Origin: Capnocytophaga sputigena
Lineage (GTDB): Bacteria > Bacteroidota > Bacteroidia > Flavobacteriales > Flavobacteriaceae
NCBI RefSeq assembly: GCF_900446695.1
Contig: NZ_UAVP01000007.1
Coordinates: forward strand, 468,080 to 532,079
Length of the DNA: 64,000 nt
Direction of reading: 5' to 3'
Position 1 is the stretch's first letter. Each line of letters begins with the position of its first letter. Below, in pieces: positions 1 to 9,220 of this stretch. The notes under the pieces were generated by a model. It was not told where the DNA came from, searched no databases, and worked only from the letters and a program-made list of their open reading frames with translations. The position numbers were made by a program, and so were the translations under genes.

Positions 1-512
1 ATTGGGATAACTACTACTATGGAGGTTACTATCCTTACTATGGTTATGATCCATACTATAGCTATTATTCTTATTATGGATATTATCCTTATTATGGTTA
101 CTATCCTTATGGATATTATTACGACTATTATCGTTCAAGAGATTATTACTATGAACCAAACTATTCCTATGGTAATAGTCGAGGACGCGCCATCATAAGA
201 GAAGATGGACGAAGAGGTGATCCAAATCGTTATAGTGATTATGATAGAGGTTCTTATAATCGTTCACAAACACAAGGTTCTTACAATCATCGCTATGGCA
301 ATGAGACTAATAGACCCTCTTATCAAAATCAAACCCCTTCTTACAATAGCACCCCTTCAGGCTATGAATTAAGAAGAGCTTATGAATCTAATAATTCTAA
401 CTATTCAGGTAGAAGCTCTAATTATGGCAATAGTAATTCAGGCGGGAATTATAATAGTGGTAGTTCCTCTAATAGTGGAGGAGGGGGGTATAGAAGTTCT
501 AACCGTGATTAA
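1..512 (+). CDS. Tyr/Gly/Ser/Asn-rich protein, C-terminal part
   Basis: The reading frame is open from base 3 to the TAA at 510-512 and its start lies outside the window, so about 169 residues are seen. The first 45 residues are very rich in Tyr with Gly and Pro (repeats such as YYGYYPYYG). The rest is polar, with Arg, Asn, Ser and Gly, and ends in a Gly/Ser stretch followed by YRSSNRD. No enzymatic motif is visible. The composition suggests a low-complexity, probably exported or surface-associated protein, but I do not recognise a named family. The stop is only 12 bases from the next ATG (FadL-type barrel), so the two are probably cotranscribed. Confidence is moderate that it is coding, because the frame is long and the codon use is consistent, and low for any function. 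Confidence 0.7.
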   Translation, partial: WDNYYYGGYYPYYGYDPYYSYYSYYGYYPYYGYYPYGYYYDYYRSRDYYYEPNYSYGNSRGRAIIREDGRRGDPNRYSDYDRGSYNRSQTQGSYNHRYGNETNRPSYQNQTPSYNSTPSGYELRRAYESNNSNYSGRSSNYGNSNSGGNYNSGSSSNSGGGGYRSSNRD

Positions 513-524
513 AAATATTAGCAA

Positions 525-2135
525 ATGAAAAAAATTAGTCATATATTACTTTTAGTAGCTTTTCTTTTTGTAATGAACATACAAGCACAGAATTATACTG
601 ATGCTTTGCGTTATACAACAGAAGAGCTTACTGGTACCGCTCGTTTTAAAGCAATGAGTGGCGCTTTTGGAGCCTTAGGAGGTGATCCTTCTGCTTTCAA
701 CATTAATCCTGCAGGAAGTGCAGTCTTTAGCGCAAGTGAAATTTCTTTTTCTTTAAATAACAATAACCAAAAAAGAAATATAACCTTTCTTGATAGAAAT
801 CACAAGCAAAGTAACAATGATTTTAATCTCAATCACTTTGGTCTTGTTCTAACACTACCTGATGCATCACCTACTTTTAAAAGAATAAGTTTTGGATTTA
901 ATTATCAATTAGTGAAAACTTTTGATAATGATAAATTTTCTTATTCAGCTTATAATAGCAAAGGCTTAGATGATTATTTTTTGTATTACGCTACTAAAGG
1001 TAATGCAGGTAATCCTTTCAGCTTTGACACTTTTGCTAATGGATATAATTATAGACACTCTAATCAGCAAGAGGAAATAGGTGAATACTATGCTAAATTA
1101 GGACGTACAGAAGGTTATGCTGCTCAAATGGCTTATTTAGGTTTGATGGCAAATGTTATTTCCCCTCAAACACTTACAGCTACTAATACTACCTATATAC
1201 CTAGTGGCTATAATCAAGAACGTTTAGAAACTTATAGAATAGATCGCTCAGGTTATATAAATAAATATAATTTTAACTTCTCTTCTCAAATAGGTGATTT
1301 TATTTACTTGGGAATGAACTTAAATGTACATAACATTAATGAAAAAACACTTTATAGCTTAAAGGATGAAAATTTTCAAAGTAATAATCCTTTATTGCGA
1401 TATGCTAATCACAAACAATATATCAATACATTAGGTGAAGGAATTTCATTACAGTTAGGAAGTATAATTAAAATAACCGATGACTTGCGAGTAGGAGTGA
1501 GTTATCAATCACCTACATGGTACAGTCTCAAAGAAGAATCACGCCAAGTATTATATGCAACTTCAGGAATTGCAACCCGTACGTATGACTATGATGTTGA
1601 GTTAGTCAATCGTTATGGAGACCCTATTTGGTATGAACGTGAATATAAATTTCGTACTCCTGGTGCATGGACAGCTAGTGCAGCTTATATTATCAAAAAA
1701 AGAGCAATATTGAGCGTAGATTATACCTATAAAGCCTATGATAATATGAAATTTAGAAGTAACAATATGAAAGCGGAGAATACTATTATCCAAAACGAAT
1801 TAGGTGACACTTCTTCCTTGCGAGTGGGGGGGGAATTCCGTATCCCTTTTAAATTGTTAAAAGAACAAGAAGCAAGCAGAAACTACGTAAGTCTCCGTGC
1901 AGGTTATCGTTACGAGCAAAGTCCATATCGCAAAGCTATAGCTACTGTAGGTGACCTTACAGGTTATTCGTTTGGAGCAGGAGTTACTTTAGGTGGTATT
2001 CGTTTAGATGCCTCTTATGATATTGCTAAACAAACTAACCTATACCAAATGTACGAAACTGTCCTTACTGATAACGCACAGATCAAATCAACTTATGGTA
2101 ACTTCTTGTTTACCTTTACGGCACAGCTCTTTTAA
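525..2135 (+). CDS. OMPP1/FadL/TodX-family outer-membrane barrel protein
   Basis: This 536-residue protein has a clear signal peptide (about residues 1-21, cleavage near QA|QNY). After it comes the motif GGDPSAFNINPAGSA (52-66), which is typical of the N-terminal region of FadL/OMPP1 proteins where the N-terminus plugs the barrel. The remainder is alternating aromatic and polar beta-strand sequence and ends in a C-terminal Phe (FTFTAQLF), as expected for an outer-membrane barrel. Family members import hydrophobic molecules such as fatty acids; many flavobacterial copies are labelled hemin receptor without proof. It differs from the T9SS subunit PorV, which belongs to the same superfamily but is about 390 residues long. 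It follows the Tyr-rich gene by 12 bases and is followed by a terminator at 2206-2238. The substrate is unknown. Confidence 0.85.
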   Translation: MKKISHILLLVAFLFVMNIQAQNYTDALRYTTEELTGTARFKAMSGAFGALGGDPSAFNINPAGSAVFSASEISFSLNNNNQKRNITFLDRNHKQSNNDFNLNHFGLVLTLPDASPTFKRISFGFNYQLVKTFDNDKFSYSAYNSKGLDDYFLYYATKGNAGNPFSFDTFANGYNYRHSNQQEEIGEYYAKLGRTEGYAAQMAYLGLMANVISPQTLTATNTTYIPSGYNQERLETYRIDRSGYINKYNFNFSSQIGDFIYLGMNLNVHNINEKTLYSLKDENFQSNNPLLRYANHKQYINTLGEGISLQLGSIIKITDDLRVGVSYQSPTWYSLKEESRQVLYATSGIATRTYDYDVELVNRYGDPIWYEREYKFRTPGAWTASAAYIIKKRAILSVDYTYKAYDNMKFRSNNMKAENTIIQNELGDTSSLRVGGEFRIPFKLLKEQEASRNYVSLRAGYRYEQSPYRKAIATVGDLTGYSFGAGVTLGGIRLDASYDIAKQTNLYQMYETVLTDNAQIKSTYGNFLFTFTAQLF

Positions 2136-2169
2136 TTAAATAATATTAGAATTACTTTTGTATCATATT

Positions 2170-2197
2170 GTAGGGGCGAATTATTGCAATTTCCCCT
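2170..2197. repeat. GTAGGGGC-type inverted repeat, copy 1
   Basis: This short imperfect inverted repeat starts GTAGGGGCGAATT and ends AATTTCCCCT. Two other sites in the window (3464-3490 and 56142-56166) start with the same eight bases and carry a different stem. It sits between the FadL-type gene and the rRNA methyltransferase, just before a second hairpin. Confidence 0.6.
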
Positions 2198-2205
2198 CAA
2201 AAAAA

Positions 2206-2238
2206 GAGACGGTAATAAAAAATTGCCGTCTCATTTTT
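2206..2238 (+). terminator. Rho-independent terminator after the FadL-type gene
   Basis: GAGACGGTAAT (2206-2216) pairs with ATTGCCGTCTC (2222-2232) with one G-T wobble and a five-base loop, and is followed by ATTTTT. A run of A precedes the stem, so it could also work on the other strand. It lies directly before the ATG at 2245. This suggests that the methyltransferase is either transcribed from a promoter close by or by read-through. Confidence 0.75.
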
Positions 2239-2244
2239 AGTATA

Positions 2245-3456
2245 ATGAAATTACACAGAAACTTAGTAGATGCCGTGATAGAGGGGCTTACCTTTATCTT
2301 CAATGAAGGGCAATACGCCGATAAAGTAGTTGAAAAACAACTCAAAAAAGATAAACGTTGGGGTGCTCGCGATAGGGCTTTCATCGCCGAAACTATTTAT
2401 GACATCGTGCGTTGGAAACGCCTTTATGCCGAAATTGCCGAAGTACACGAACCCTTTACAGTGCATAACCTGCGCCGTATGTTTGCCGTGTGGGCAACCC
2501 TAAAAAGTATTACCTTGCCCGATTGGGGTAACTATTTTGAAGATACGCCTGCTCGCCGAATTAAAGGTAAGTTCGATGAACTTTCTAAACTTAGAAAATT
2601 CCGTGAATCAGTACCCGATTGGCTAGATGCTTTAGGCGTAAAAGAGTTAGGAGAAACGCTATGGACAGATGAACTGCACGCTCTCAATACTTTAGCACCC
2701 GTAGTATTGCGTGTCAATACCCTCAAAACTTCTTTGGAACGTTTGCAACAGTTTCTACGACAAGAAAAAATAGAGACTTATCCTTTGCGAGACTATCCTA
2801 ATGCCTTGCAATTAGTAGAACGGGGCAATATCTTTAAAACCCAAGCCTTTGCCGATGGTCTATTTGAGGTACAAGATGCTTCCTCTCAAAAAGTTGTTCC
2901 TTTTATGCAAATAGATGACAAGGTGAAACGCGTAATCGATACTTGTGCAGGGGCAGGAGGCAAAACACTCCATATAGCCAACCTATTGCAAAACAAAGGT
3001 CAGGTGATTGCAATGGATATCTATGAACAGAAGTTGCAAGAACTCAAACGCCGAGCGCGCCGCAATGGGGCTTTCAACATAGAAACCAAACTCATAGATC
3101 CCAAACAACTCAAGCGTATGCAAGGCACTGCCGACCGTGTGCTTATTGATGCTCCTTGTAGTGGTTTGGGAGTATTACGCCGCAACCCCGATGCCAAATG
3201 GAAATTGCGCCCTGAGTTTTTAGACGAGATACGCGCTACCCAACAAGAAATCTTACAACAGTATAGTAAATTACTCAAGAAAGGAGGCAAACTCGTTTAT
3301 GCAACTTGTTCTATATTGCCGAGTGAAAACCACCAACAAGTAGAGAAATTCTTAGCTTCGGAAGCTGGAAAAGATTTTCGTTTAGAAGCTGAAGAAGTGA
3401 TATTTGCACATCAATCAGGTTATGACGGCTTCTATATGGCAAGGCTCGCTTTTTAG
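2245..3456 (+). CDS. RsmB/NOP-family RNA (cytosine-5) methyltransferase
   Basis: I chose the ATG at 2245 (protein MKLHRNLVDAV, 403 residues). The longer in-frame extension runs through the terminator hairpin and has no family-like sequence. The N-terminal half resembles the NusB-like RNA-binding region of RsmB. The C-terminal half is a Rossmann SAM-dependent methyltransferase with DTCAGAGGKT (232-241) as the SAM loop, DAPCSG (302-307) as motif IV and ATCS (353-356) as motif VI. Cys355 is the expected nucleophile and Cys305 the expected release cysteine, the pair required by the RsmB/RsmF/NOP2 mechanism. The likely role is m5C formation in 16S rRNA. The exact target base cannot be told from sequence, so I give no symbol. 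Confidence 0.9.
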   Translation: MKLHRNLVDAVIEGLTFIFNEGQYADKVVEKQLKKDKRWGARDRAFIAETIYDIVRWKRLYAEIAEVHEPFTVHNLRRMFAVWATLKSITLPDWGNYFEDTPARRIKGKFDELSKLRKFRESVPDWLDALGVKELGETLWTDELHALNTLAPVVLRVNTLKTSLERLQQFLRQEKIETYPLRDYPNALQLVERGNIFKTQAFADGLFEVQDASSQKVVPFMQIDDKVKRVIDTCAGAGGKTLHIANLLQNKGQVIAMDIYEQKLQELKRRARRNGAFNIETKLIDPKQLKRMQGTADRVLIDAPCSGLGVLRRNPDAKWKLRPEFLDEIRATQQEILQQYSKLLKKGGKLVYATCSILPSENHQQVEKFLASEAGKDFRLEAEEVIFAHQSGYDGFYMARLAF

Positions 3457-3463
3457 GTATGTT

Positions 3464-3490
3464 GTAGGGGCTAATGGCAATTAGCCTTAC
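3464..3490 (+). terminator. GTAGGGGC-type inverted repeat, copy 2
   Basis: GTAGGGGCTAATGGCAATTAGCCTTAC contains the stem GGCTAAT/ATTAGCC with a short loop and lies eight bases after the stop codon of the methyltransferase. It has no strong T-run, so termination is possible but unproven. It belongs to the same short dispersed family as 2170-2197 and 56142-56166. Confidence 0.45.
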
Positions 3491-3515
3491 TATTACAAAC
3501 CTTTTGCGTCGCTAC

Positions 3516-3564
3516 ACTTTGCTAAAGTTTTAATTGTTCGTCGTGTTACGACCTTTGGCAAAGT
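3516..3564. repeat. CTTTG-S-CAAAG palindrome family, diverged copy
   Basis: The left arm ACTTTGCTAAAG (3516-3527) faces the right arm CTTTGGCAAAGT (3553-3564) across 25 bases. The left arm carries C-to-T at the seventh base compared with the other copies. There is no long T-run after it, so this copy may have lost terminator function. Confidence 0.6.
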
Positions 3565-3619
3565 TGATTACCTTGATAATCAATTACTTTTAAAGTATCA
3601 CAATATATTCACAAAATAA

Positions 3620-3712
3620 TTCACCGTAAGGTGAAAATTTGTGAGATAATATAAAGCGAAGAGTTTTATACAGTCCCAAATTCGTGTAAATTCGTGAAAT
3701 TCGTGGGAGATT
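3620..3712. repeat. Dispersed 92-bp element, copy 1
   Basis: This stretch aligns along its whole length with 56601-56692. Shared blocks include TGAAAATTTGT, ATAATATAA, AGTTTT and a threefold 9-base repeat CGTGTAAAT-YCGTGAAAT-YCGTG. Neither copy lies in a gene. Its nature is unknown (mobile remnant, regulatory or structural). Confidence 0.6.
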
Positions 3713-3841
3713 AAAAATATTTTGCTGATTGTTAAGTGATTAATTATATTGAACTCACATTAATTACTTTTGTAAATTAGGATTGTTAGCAATTACTAAG
3801 TAAGTAACTTAGAGGCTTTAAGACTTTATAAAAGCTTGTTA

Positions 3842-3872
3842 TTGCCTATATCATTATTTTGTTGTAATTTTG
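3842..3872 (+). promoter_or_regulatory. Promoter of dsbD
   Basis: TTG (3842-3844) and TAATTTTG (3865-3872) are 20 bases apart, matching the Bacteroidota housekeeping promoter TTG-N19-21-TAnnTTTG. The expected start of transcription is near 3879, giving a leader of about 15 bases before the ATG at 3895. Confidence 0.75.
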
Positions 3873-3894
3873 CACTCTTAAATAAAACGACCAA

Positions 3895-5922
3895 ATGAAA
3901 AAACTCATTACATTACTGCTTATTGCTTTTGCAACTATAGCAAATGCTCAAATACACAACCCTGTAAAATGGAAAACAGCGGTTGAAAAAATCAACGATA
4001 ACGAATACTATTTGGTAGCAACAGCTTCCATTGAGGCAGGTTGGAAACTCTACGGACAAAACATCCCACCTAATGGACCGGTACCTACCTCCTTTAAATA
4101 TACCCAAGAGCCTACTTTTGAGTTGGTAGGAAAAACTGAAGAGTCAAAACCTATTGTAAAACATGACAAGGTGTTTGATATGGAAATTGCTTATTTCTAT
4201 AGACAAGCAGTTTTCAAACAACGTATTAAACTCTTGGGTGAAGTTACTTCTATCTCTATCAAAGCTGAAGTTGAGTTTATGAGTTGTGACGATAGCAACT
4301 GCTTGCCCCCCGATTCAGTAGATTTAGAATTTTTCCTTTCAGGGATTGCTGCGGCTAATCAAGGCGCAACTCCTCAGTTTACTTTTGGTAATAATACCGA
4401 GGAAAATAACACTGTTCCTGCAACTACCGTAAGCCAAACTACAGCACCCAAAGCTCCTGTTCAAACTCCTATTTCACACCAAGGTCTTTGGACAATATTC
4501 TTTATATCTTTCCTTTCTGGCTTTGCTGCCTTGCTCACTCCTTGCGTATTTCCTATGATTCCTATGACAGTGAGTTATTTTACCAAACAGAGCAAAACTA
4601 AAGCTAAAGGTATCAAAAATGCTGTAATTTATGGAATCTCTATCATTGTAATTTATGTGTTGTTGGGCTCAGCTATTACCGCTATCTTTGGAGCAGATGC
4701 CTTAAATGCTTTGGCGAGTAACTTCTGGTTCAACCTCATATTTTTCTTGATATTGGTAGTGTTTGCTATTTCGTTCTTAGGAGCTTTTGAAATTACTTTG
4801 CCTAGTTCGTGGAGTACCAAAGTAGATGCACAAGCCGATCGCAGTGGTTTTGTAGGTATTTTCTTTATGGCATTAGCTTTGGCAATAGTATCTTTCTCTT
4901 GTACAGGTCCTATTGTAGGTACTTTATTAGTACAAGCAGCTTCTGAAGGTGGAATTGCTCCTATTATAGGAATGTTCGGCTTCTCATTAGCAATTGCCTT
5001 GCCTTTTGCCTTGTTCGCTGCTTTCCCTGGTTGGTTGCATTCATTGCCTAAATCAGGGGGTTGGATGAACACTGTAAAAGTGGTATTAGGATTTTTAGAA
5101 TTGGCGTTAGCGTTCAAATTCCTTTCTAATGCCGATTTGGTATTGCAATATCACTGGATAGAACGAGAGGTGTTTATCGCTATTTGGATTGCCGTTTTCG
5201 CTGCCTTATCACTCTATCTTTTTGGAAAAATACGCTTGCCTCACGACGATGCTACCGATCGTATTTCTGTAGGTCGTTTGTTATTAGGCTTGGTAACCCT
5301 TAGTTTTACGGTTTATATGATTCCAGGGCTATGGGGTGCGCCACTCAACCTTATCAACGCTTTTCCACCCCCACAACACTATAGCGAATCACCTTATGGT
5401 GTAGGTTATACCGCTGGAGGAGGTAGTACAAATGTAGATGAAGGGGCTCTTCCTGAAGGAGCGCACTTGTTCAAACCTCACAATATCGTTACTTTTGATG
5501 ATTATGAAAAAGGATTGGCTTATGCCAAACAAGTGAATAAACCTGTAATGTTAGATTTTACAGGCTGGTCTTGTGTGAACTGCCGTAAAATGGAACAAAA
5601 CGTATGGCCTAATCCTCAAGTACTCGATGCCCTTAGAAATGAAGTGGTATTGATTTCGTTATACGTAGACGACAAGCGAGAACTTCCTGAGAGCGAAGTG
5701 AAACCCTCACAAATCAGAGAGGGCAAGATGATTAAAACTATTGGGCAAAAATGGAGTGAATTTCAAACTCTCAAATATAAAGCTAACACTCAACCTTTTT
5801 ATGTGTTGATGAATCACCAAGGAGAGAACTTGGTAGCCCCTATTGGTTATACCCTCGATACCGATGATCCCGATGAGTTTTATCAATGGATAAAACAAGG
5901 TATTACTGCTTTTCGCAAATAA
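3895..5922 (+). CDS. dsbD: Thiol:disulfide interchange protein DsbD
   Basis: This 675-residue protein has the three-part DsbD layout. A signal peptide (1-18) is followed by a periplasmic alpha domain with Cys131 and Cys136 (CDDSNC). The hydrophobic beta domain (about 200-500) carries the pair Cys217 (TPCVFPM) and Cys336 (FSCTGP), and the C-terminal thioredoxin domain has Cys560-V-N-Cys563. DsbD carries electrons from cytoplasmic thioredoxin across the inner membrane to periplasmic targets, including disulfide isomerases and cytochrome c assembly factors. A strong promoter lies just upstream. The S41 protease starts eight bases after the stop, so they probably share a transcript. The CcsBA cytochrome c assembly protein elsewhere in this window is a plausible user of the reductant. 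Confidence 0.93.
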   Translation: MKKLITLLLIAFATIANAQIHNPVKWKTAVEKINDNEYYLVATASIEAGWKLYGQNIPPNGPVPTSFKYTQEPTFELVGKTEESKPIVKHDKVFDMEIAYFYRQAVFKQRIKLLGEVTSISIKAEVEFMSCDDSNCLPPDSVDLEFFLSGIAAANQGATPQFTFGNNTEENNTVPATTVSQTTAPKAPVQTPISHQGLWTIFFISFLSGFAALLTPCVFPMIPMTVSYFTKQSKTKAKGIKNAVIYGISIIVIYVLLGSAITAIFGADALNALASNFWFNLIFFLILVVFAISFLGAFEITLPSSWSTKVDAQADRSGFVGIFFMALALAIVSFSCTGPIVGTLLVQAASEGGIAPIIGMFGFSLAIALPFALFAAFPGWLHSLPKSGGWMNTVKVVLGFLELALAFKFLSNADLVLQYHWIEREVFIAIWIAVFAALSLYLFGKIRLPHDDATDRISVGRLLLGLVTLSFTVYMIPGLWGAPLNLINAFPPPQHYSESPYGVGYTAGGGSTNVDEGALPEGAHLFKPHNIVTFDDYEKGLAYAKQVNKPVMLDFTGWSCVNCRKMEQNVWPNPQVLDALRNEVVLISLYVDDKRELPESEVKPSQIREGKMIKTIGQKWSEFQTLKYKANTQPFYVLMNHQGENLVAPIGYTLDTDDPDEFYQWIKQGITAFRK

Positions 5923-5930
5923 AACAATAA

Positions 5931-7571
5931 ATGAAAAACAAGTACTACATACTCCCAATTCTTATAGGTTTAAGTTTGGCATTGGGGCTTATATTAGGTC
6001 GCCAGTTAGCGAACTTCTATATTCCCAAACCGCCTCCTCCCGTGCCTATGCCTATCACCGATATAGATACGGTACCAGAAAATCCTTATAAGGTAAAACT
6101 CGGCAAACTTATAGACTATATTGAGGAAGATTATGTGGATAAGGTAAATACCGATAGCATCGTCGATCTTACCATTAATAGTATTTTGCACAAGTTAGAC
6201 CCTCATTCCACTTATATTTCCAAAAGTGATATTCAAGAGGTAGCCGAAACAATGAGTGGTAAATTTGTCGGTGTAGGCATTAGCTTCTATATGTATAATG
6301 ATACCATTGCCGTCATCAAACCTGTTGAGGGGAGTGATGCAATGCACAAAGGTATCCGCTTTGGCGACCGTATTTTGATGGCAGGGCAAGATACGCTGTT
6401 TAAAAAACATTTAAACACCGATAAAATCAAAAATATCCTCAAAGGTGAAATGGAATCTAAAGTCGATTTGACAATCTACCGCAAAAGCAGCGATAGTATT
6501 TTCAAATTGTCTATAGAGCGTAAATTTATCCCTATTAGGAGTATAGATTGCTTCTACAAAGTCAATGACACACTGGGCTATATTCGTATGAATCGCTTTG
6601 CCGAAACCACTACCGATGAATTTACATCTGCTTTGAAAGCCTTAGAAAAAGAAGGTATTAACAGTTTGATTTTAGACTTGCGAAACAATTCAGGTGGATT
6701 CCTCAATGTAGGTATACAAATTGCCGATGAATTCCTGCATAAGAACAAGATGATTGTATTTACTAAAAACAATCGCAAAGAAATTGAAGAAACTTATGCT
6801 ACTGATGGCGGTCTTTTTGAAGATAAACCTCTGTTCGTCTTAGTAAACGAAAATAGTGCCTCTGCCAGTGAGATTGTTGCAGGAGCTTTGCAAGATAACG
6901 ATAGGGGAGTGATTGTAGGGCGTAGAACTTTTGGTAAAGGATTGGTACAAAGCGAAATGCCCTTACCCGATGGTTCAGCAGTACGCCTCACCACTGCTCG
7001 TTACTATACCCCTACAGGGCGCTCTATCCAAAAACCTTATAATTTGCGCCACCAGCGCCGAAGTTTTGAAATAGATGAGGCTTCTATCCCCGATTCACTG
7101 AAGTTTATCACTCCTAAAGGGAAAGTGGTATATGGTGGCGGTGGAATTTACCCCGATGTGTATGTCCCTATAGATATGAAACCCGAAACTTATATGGTGA
7201 ACGAGGTGCTCAATTCGGGGCTTACCAATTTCTTTCTGTTTGAGTATTTAGATAAACACCCATCACAAAACAGACGACCCTCTAAAGCGTATTTCATCAC
7301 CGATTATAAAATATCAAAAGAAATGCTGAAAGCCTTTGCCGCTTTCTTAAAAAATAGACGTATCCAAATAGATTTCAATAGAAATATCGGTGATATATCT
7401 AAACATCTCAAAGCGAGTTTAGCCGAAATTTGGTTCAACGACAATGTCGCGGGACTTATTCGTAATCAAAATGATTTTTATATAGAAAAATGTTTGTATT
7501 ACTACAAAGCAAAACACGCAACCGTTTCTCCTCATAAAACAAAAACAAGGAGAAGAACTGCTAATCTATAA
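5931..7571 (+). CDS. S41-family C-terminal processing protease (CtpA/Prc type)
   Basis: This 546-residue protein has an N-terminal membrane anchor or uncleaved signal (about 1-24). It continues with a PDZ-like domain (about 95-175; GVGISFYMYND, VEGSDAMHKGIRFGDRI) and an S41 peptidase core. The catalytic Ser is expected at 311 in ENSASASE and the Lys at 336 in FGKG. The 25-residue spacing equals that of E. coli Prc and of plant CtpA. The domain continues past the core with about 130 residues. Such enzymes trim or degrade periplasmic proteins from their C-termini. The gene follows dsbD by eight bases, and proS follows 18 bases after its stop, suggesting a three-gene transcript. The natural substrate is unknown. 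Confidence 0.92.
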   Translation: MKNKYYILPILIGLSLALGLILGRQLANFYIPKPPPPVPMPITDIDTVPENPYKVKLGKLIDYIEEDYVDKVNTDSIVDLTINSILHKLDPHSTYISKSDIQEVAETMSGKFVGVGISFYMYNDTIAVIKPVEGSDAMHKGIRFGDRILMAGQDTLFKKHLNTDKIKNILKGEMESKVDLTIYRKSSDSIFKLSIERKFIPIRSIDCFYKVNDTLGYIRMNRFAETTTDEFTSALKALEKEGINSLILDLRNNSGGFLNVGIQIADEFLHKNKMIVFTKNNRKEIEETYATDGGLFEDKPLFVLVNENSASASEIVAGALQDNDRGVIVGRRTFGKGLVQSEMPLPDGSAVRLTTARYYTPTGRSIQKPYNLRHQRRSFEIDEASIPDSLKFITPKGKVVYGGGGIYPDVYVPIDMKPETYMVNEVLNSGLTNFFLFEYLDKHPSQNRRPSKAYFITDYKISKEMLKAFAAFLKNRRIQIDFNRNIGDISKHLKASLAEIWFNDNVAGLIRNQNDFYIEKCLYYYKAKHATVSPHKTKTRRRTANL

Positions 7572-7589
7572 AAAGATTTTAAAATATAT

Positions 7590-9068
7590 ATGAGCAAGAA
7601 TTTAACATCACGTAGTGAAGACTATTCTAAATGGTATAATGAATTGGTTGTAAAAGCCGATTTAGCCGAAAGTTCAGGCGTGCGTGGCTGTATGGTAATC
7701 AAACCTTACGGCTATGCTATTTGGGAAAAAATGCAAGCAGAGCTCGACCGTATGTTCAAAGAAACGGGGCATACCAATGCTTATTTTCCACTGTTTGTAC
7801 CCAAAAGCTATTTTGAAGCAGAAGAAAAAAATGCTGAAGGTTTTGCTAAAGAATGTGCGGTAGTAACCCACTATCGTCTCAAAACCGACCCTAATGAAAA
7901 AGGTAAATTAATAGTAGACCCCGAAGCTAAATTAGAAGAAGAATTGATTGTGCGTCCTACTTCCGAGGCGATTATCTGGAGTACTTATAAAAACTGGATT
8001 CAGTCTTACCGTGATTTGCCAATACTCATCAACCAATGGGCAAATGTGGTACGTTGGGAGATGCGCACCCGCTTGTTTTTGCGCACTGCTGAGTTTTTAT
8101 GGCAGGAAGGACACACCGCTCACGCTACTAAAGCCGAAGCTCTTGAAGAGGCTGAAAAAATGATGAATGTCTATGCTACTTTCGTAGAGAACTTTATGGC
8201 AGTGCCTGTAATTAAAGGATTGAAAACTGAAAGTGAGCGTTTTGCAGGTGCCGATGAAACATTTTGTATAGAAGCAATGATGCAAGATGGTAAAGCGCTA
8301 CAAGCAGGAACCTCACACTTCTTAGGTCAGAATTTTGCCAAAGCCTTTGAAGTGAAATACGCTACTAAAGAGGGTAAACAAGAATACGTATGGGCGAGCT
8401 CTTGGGGTGTCTCAACCCGCTTGATGGGTGCCTTGATTATGACCCATAGTGATGACAACGGATTGGTATTGCCTCCTAAATTAGCTCCTATACAAGTAGT
8501 GATTGTACCTATATATAAAGGTGAAGAACAATTAGAAAAAGTGCGTACACACATTCAACCTTTGGTAGAAGAACTTAAAAAACGTGGTATTAGCGTGAAA
8601 TTCGACGATCGTGATACGCAATCACCAGGATTTAAATTCCACGAGTACGAACTCAAAGGAGTGCCTGTTCGTTTAGCTGTAGGACAACGCGATATAGAAA
8701 ATAATACTTTTGAGGTAGCTCGTCGCGATACCCTTACAAAAGAAACCGTAACAGGTGATCAAATTGTAGCACATATCCAGCAACTATTAGAGGATATACA
8801 AGCTAATATCTATAACAAAGCATTGGAGTACCGCAATACGCATATTACTGAGGTAAATAGCTATGACGAATTTAAAGAGTTACTCGAAACCAAAGGAGGT
8901 TTCCTTTCAGCTCATTGGGATGGTACTCCTGAAACAGAAGAACGCATCAAAGAGGAAACAAAAGCAACAATACGTTGTATTCCATTAGATGCCAAAGAAG
9001 AAGCCGGAGTATGCATTTATTCGGGTAAACCTTCTACTAAACGTGTACTATTTGCTAAGGCTTATTAA
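7590..9068 (+). CDS. proS: Prolyl-tRNA synthetase, archaeal/eukaryotic type
   Basis: This 492-residue class II synthetase charges tRNA-Pro. The start matches the family ([20 protein letters not shown]). Recognisable parts include [16 protein letters not shown] (30-45), the class II motif 2 region around RPTSEAIIW (122-130) and the anticodon-binding domain with [20 protein letters not shown]. The protein ends with a C-terminal domain containing CIPLD and CIYSGKPS and terminates in Tyr. It lacks the inserted editing domain of bacterial-type ProRS and is shorter than that form. This archaeal type is usual for Bacteroidota, so it is not a recent transfer. No terminator is obvious after it. Confidence 0.96.
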   Translation: MSKNLTSRSEDYSKWYNELVVKADLAESSGVRGCMVIKPYGYAIWEKMQAELDRMFKETGHTNAYFPLFVPKSYFEAEEKNAEGFAKECAVVTHYRLKTDPNEKGKLIVDPEAKLEEELIVRPTSEAIIWSTYKNWIQSYRDLPILINQWANVVRWEMRTRLFLRTAEFLWQEGHTAHATKAEALEEAEKMMNVYATFVENFMAVPVIKGLKTESERFAGADETFCIEAMMQDGKALQAGTSHFLGQNFAKAFEVKYATKEGKQEYVWASSWGVSTRLMGALIMTHSDDNGLVLPPKLAPIQVVIVPIYKGEEQLEKVRTHIQPLVEELKKRGISVKFDDRDTQSPGFKFHEYELKGVPVRLAVGQRDIENNTFEVARRDTLTKETVTGDQIVAHIQQLLEDIQANIYNKALEYRNTHITEVNSYDEFKELLETKGGFLSAHWDGTPETEERIKEETKATIRCIPLDAKEEAGVCIYSGKPSTKRVLFAKAY

Positions 9069-9157
9069 TAAAATGTAAAAAAGTATCTCAAAGTGCATTT
9101 GTAAAGTGCTGTTTTTCAAATGTTTTATAAAATTAGTATATTTTTTTTACATTTTAT

Positions 9158-9188
9158 TTGGTAGGTATAAAAGAATGACTTATTTTTG
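9158..9188 (+). promoter_or_regulatory. Promoter of the 9221 barrel gene
   Basis: TTG (9158-9160) and TATTTTTG (9181-9188) are separated by 20 bases. The predicted leader is about 25-30 bases and ends at the ATG at 9221. Confidence 0.75.
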
Positions 9189-9220
9189 CCTTATAAATTT
9201 TAACTAAAAACATTTATACG

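Larger units (their letters stand above)
3457..3894. other. Intergenic region rich in dispersed repeats
   Basis: This 438-base gap holds no convincing gene. In order it contains a GTAGGGGC inverted repeat (3464-3490), a diverged copy of the ACTTTGCCAAAG palindrome family (3516-3564), a 92-base element found again at 56601-56692 (3620-3712) and the promoter of dsbD (3842-3872). Confidence 0.7.

Noticed and set aside
525..2135. PorV/LptO (T9SS subunit) as identity of the FadL-type protein
   Set aside because: It belongs to the same superfamily but is about 150 residues longer than PorV and is not next to PorU or gldJ.
4653..5117. Antisense open frame of 154 residues inside dsbD
   Set aside because: It lies opposite the membrane domain of a well-supported gene and has the composition expected from complementing hydrophobic codons.
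8330..8350. TTTTGCCAAAGCC in proS as a member of the palindromic family
   Set aside because: It matches only nine bases of the motif, encodes conserved residues of the enzyme and has no facing arm.
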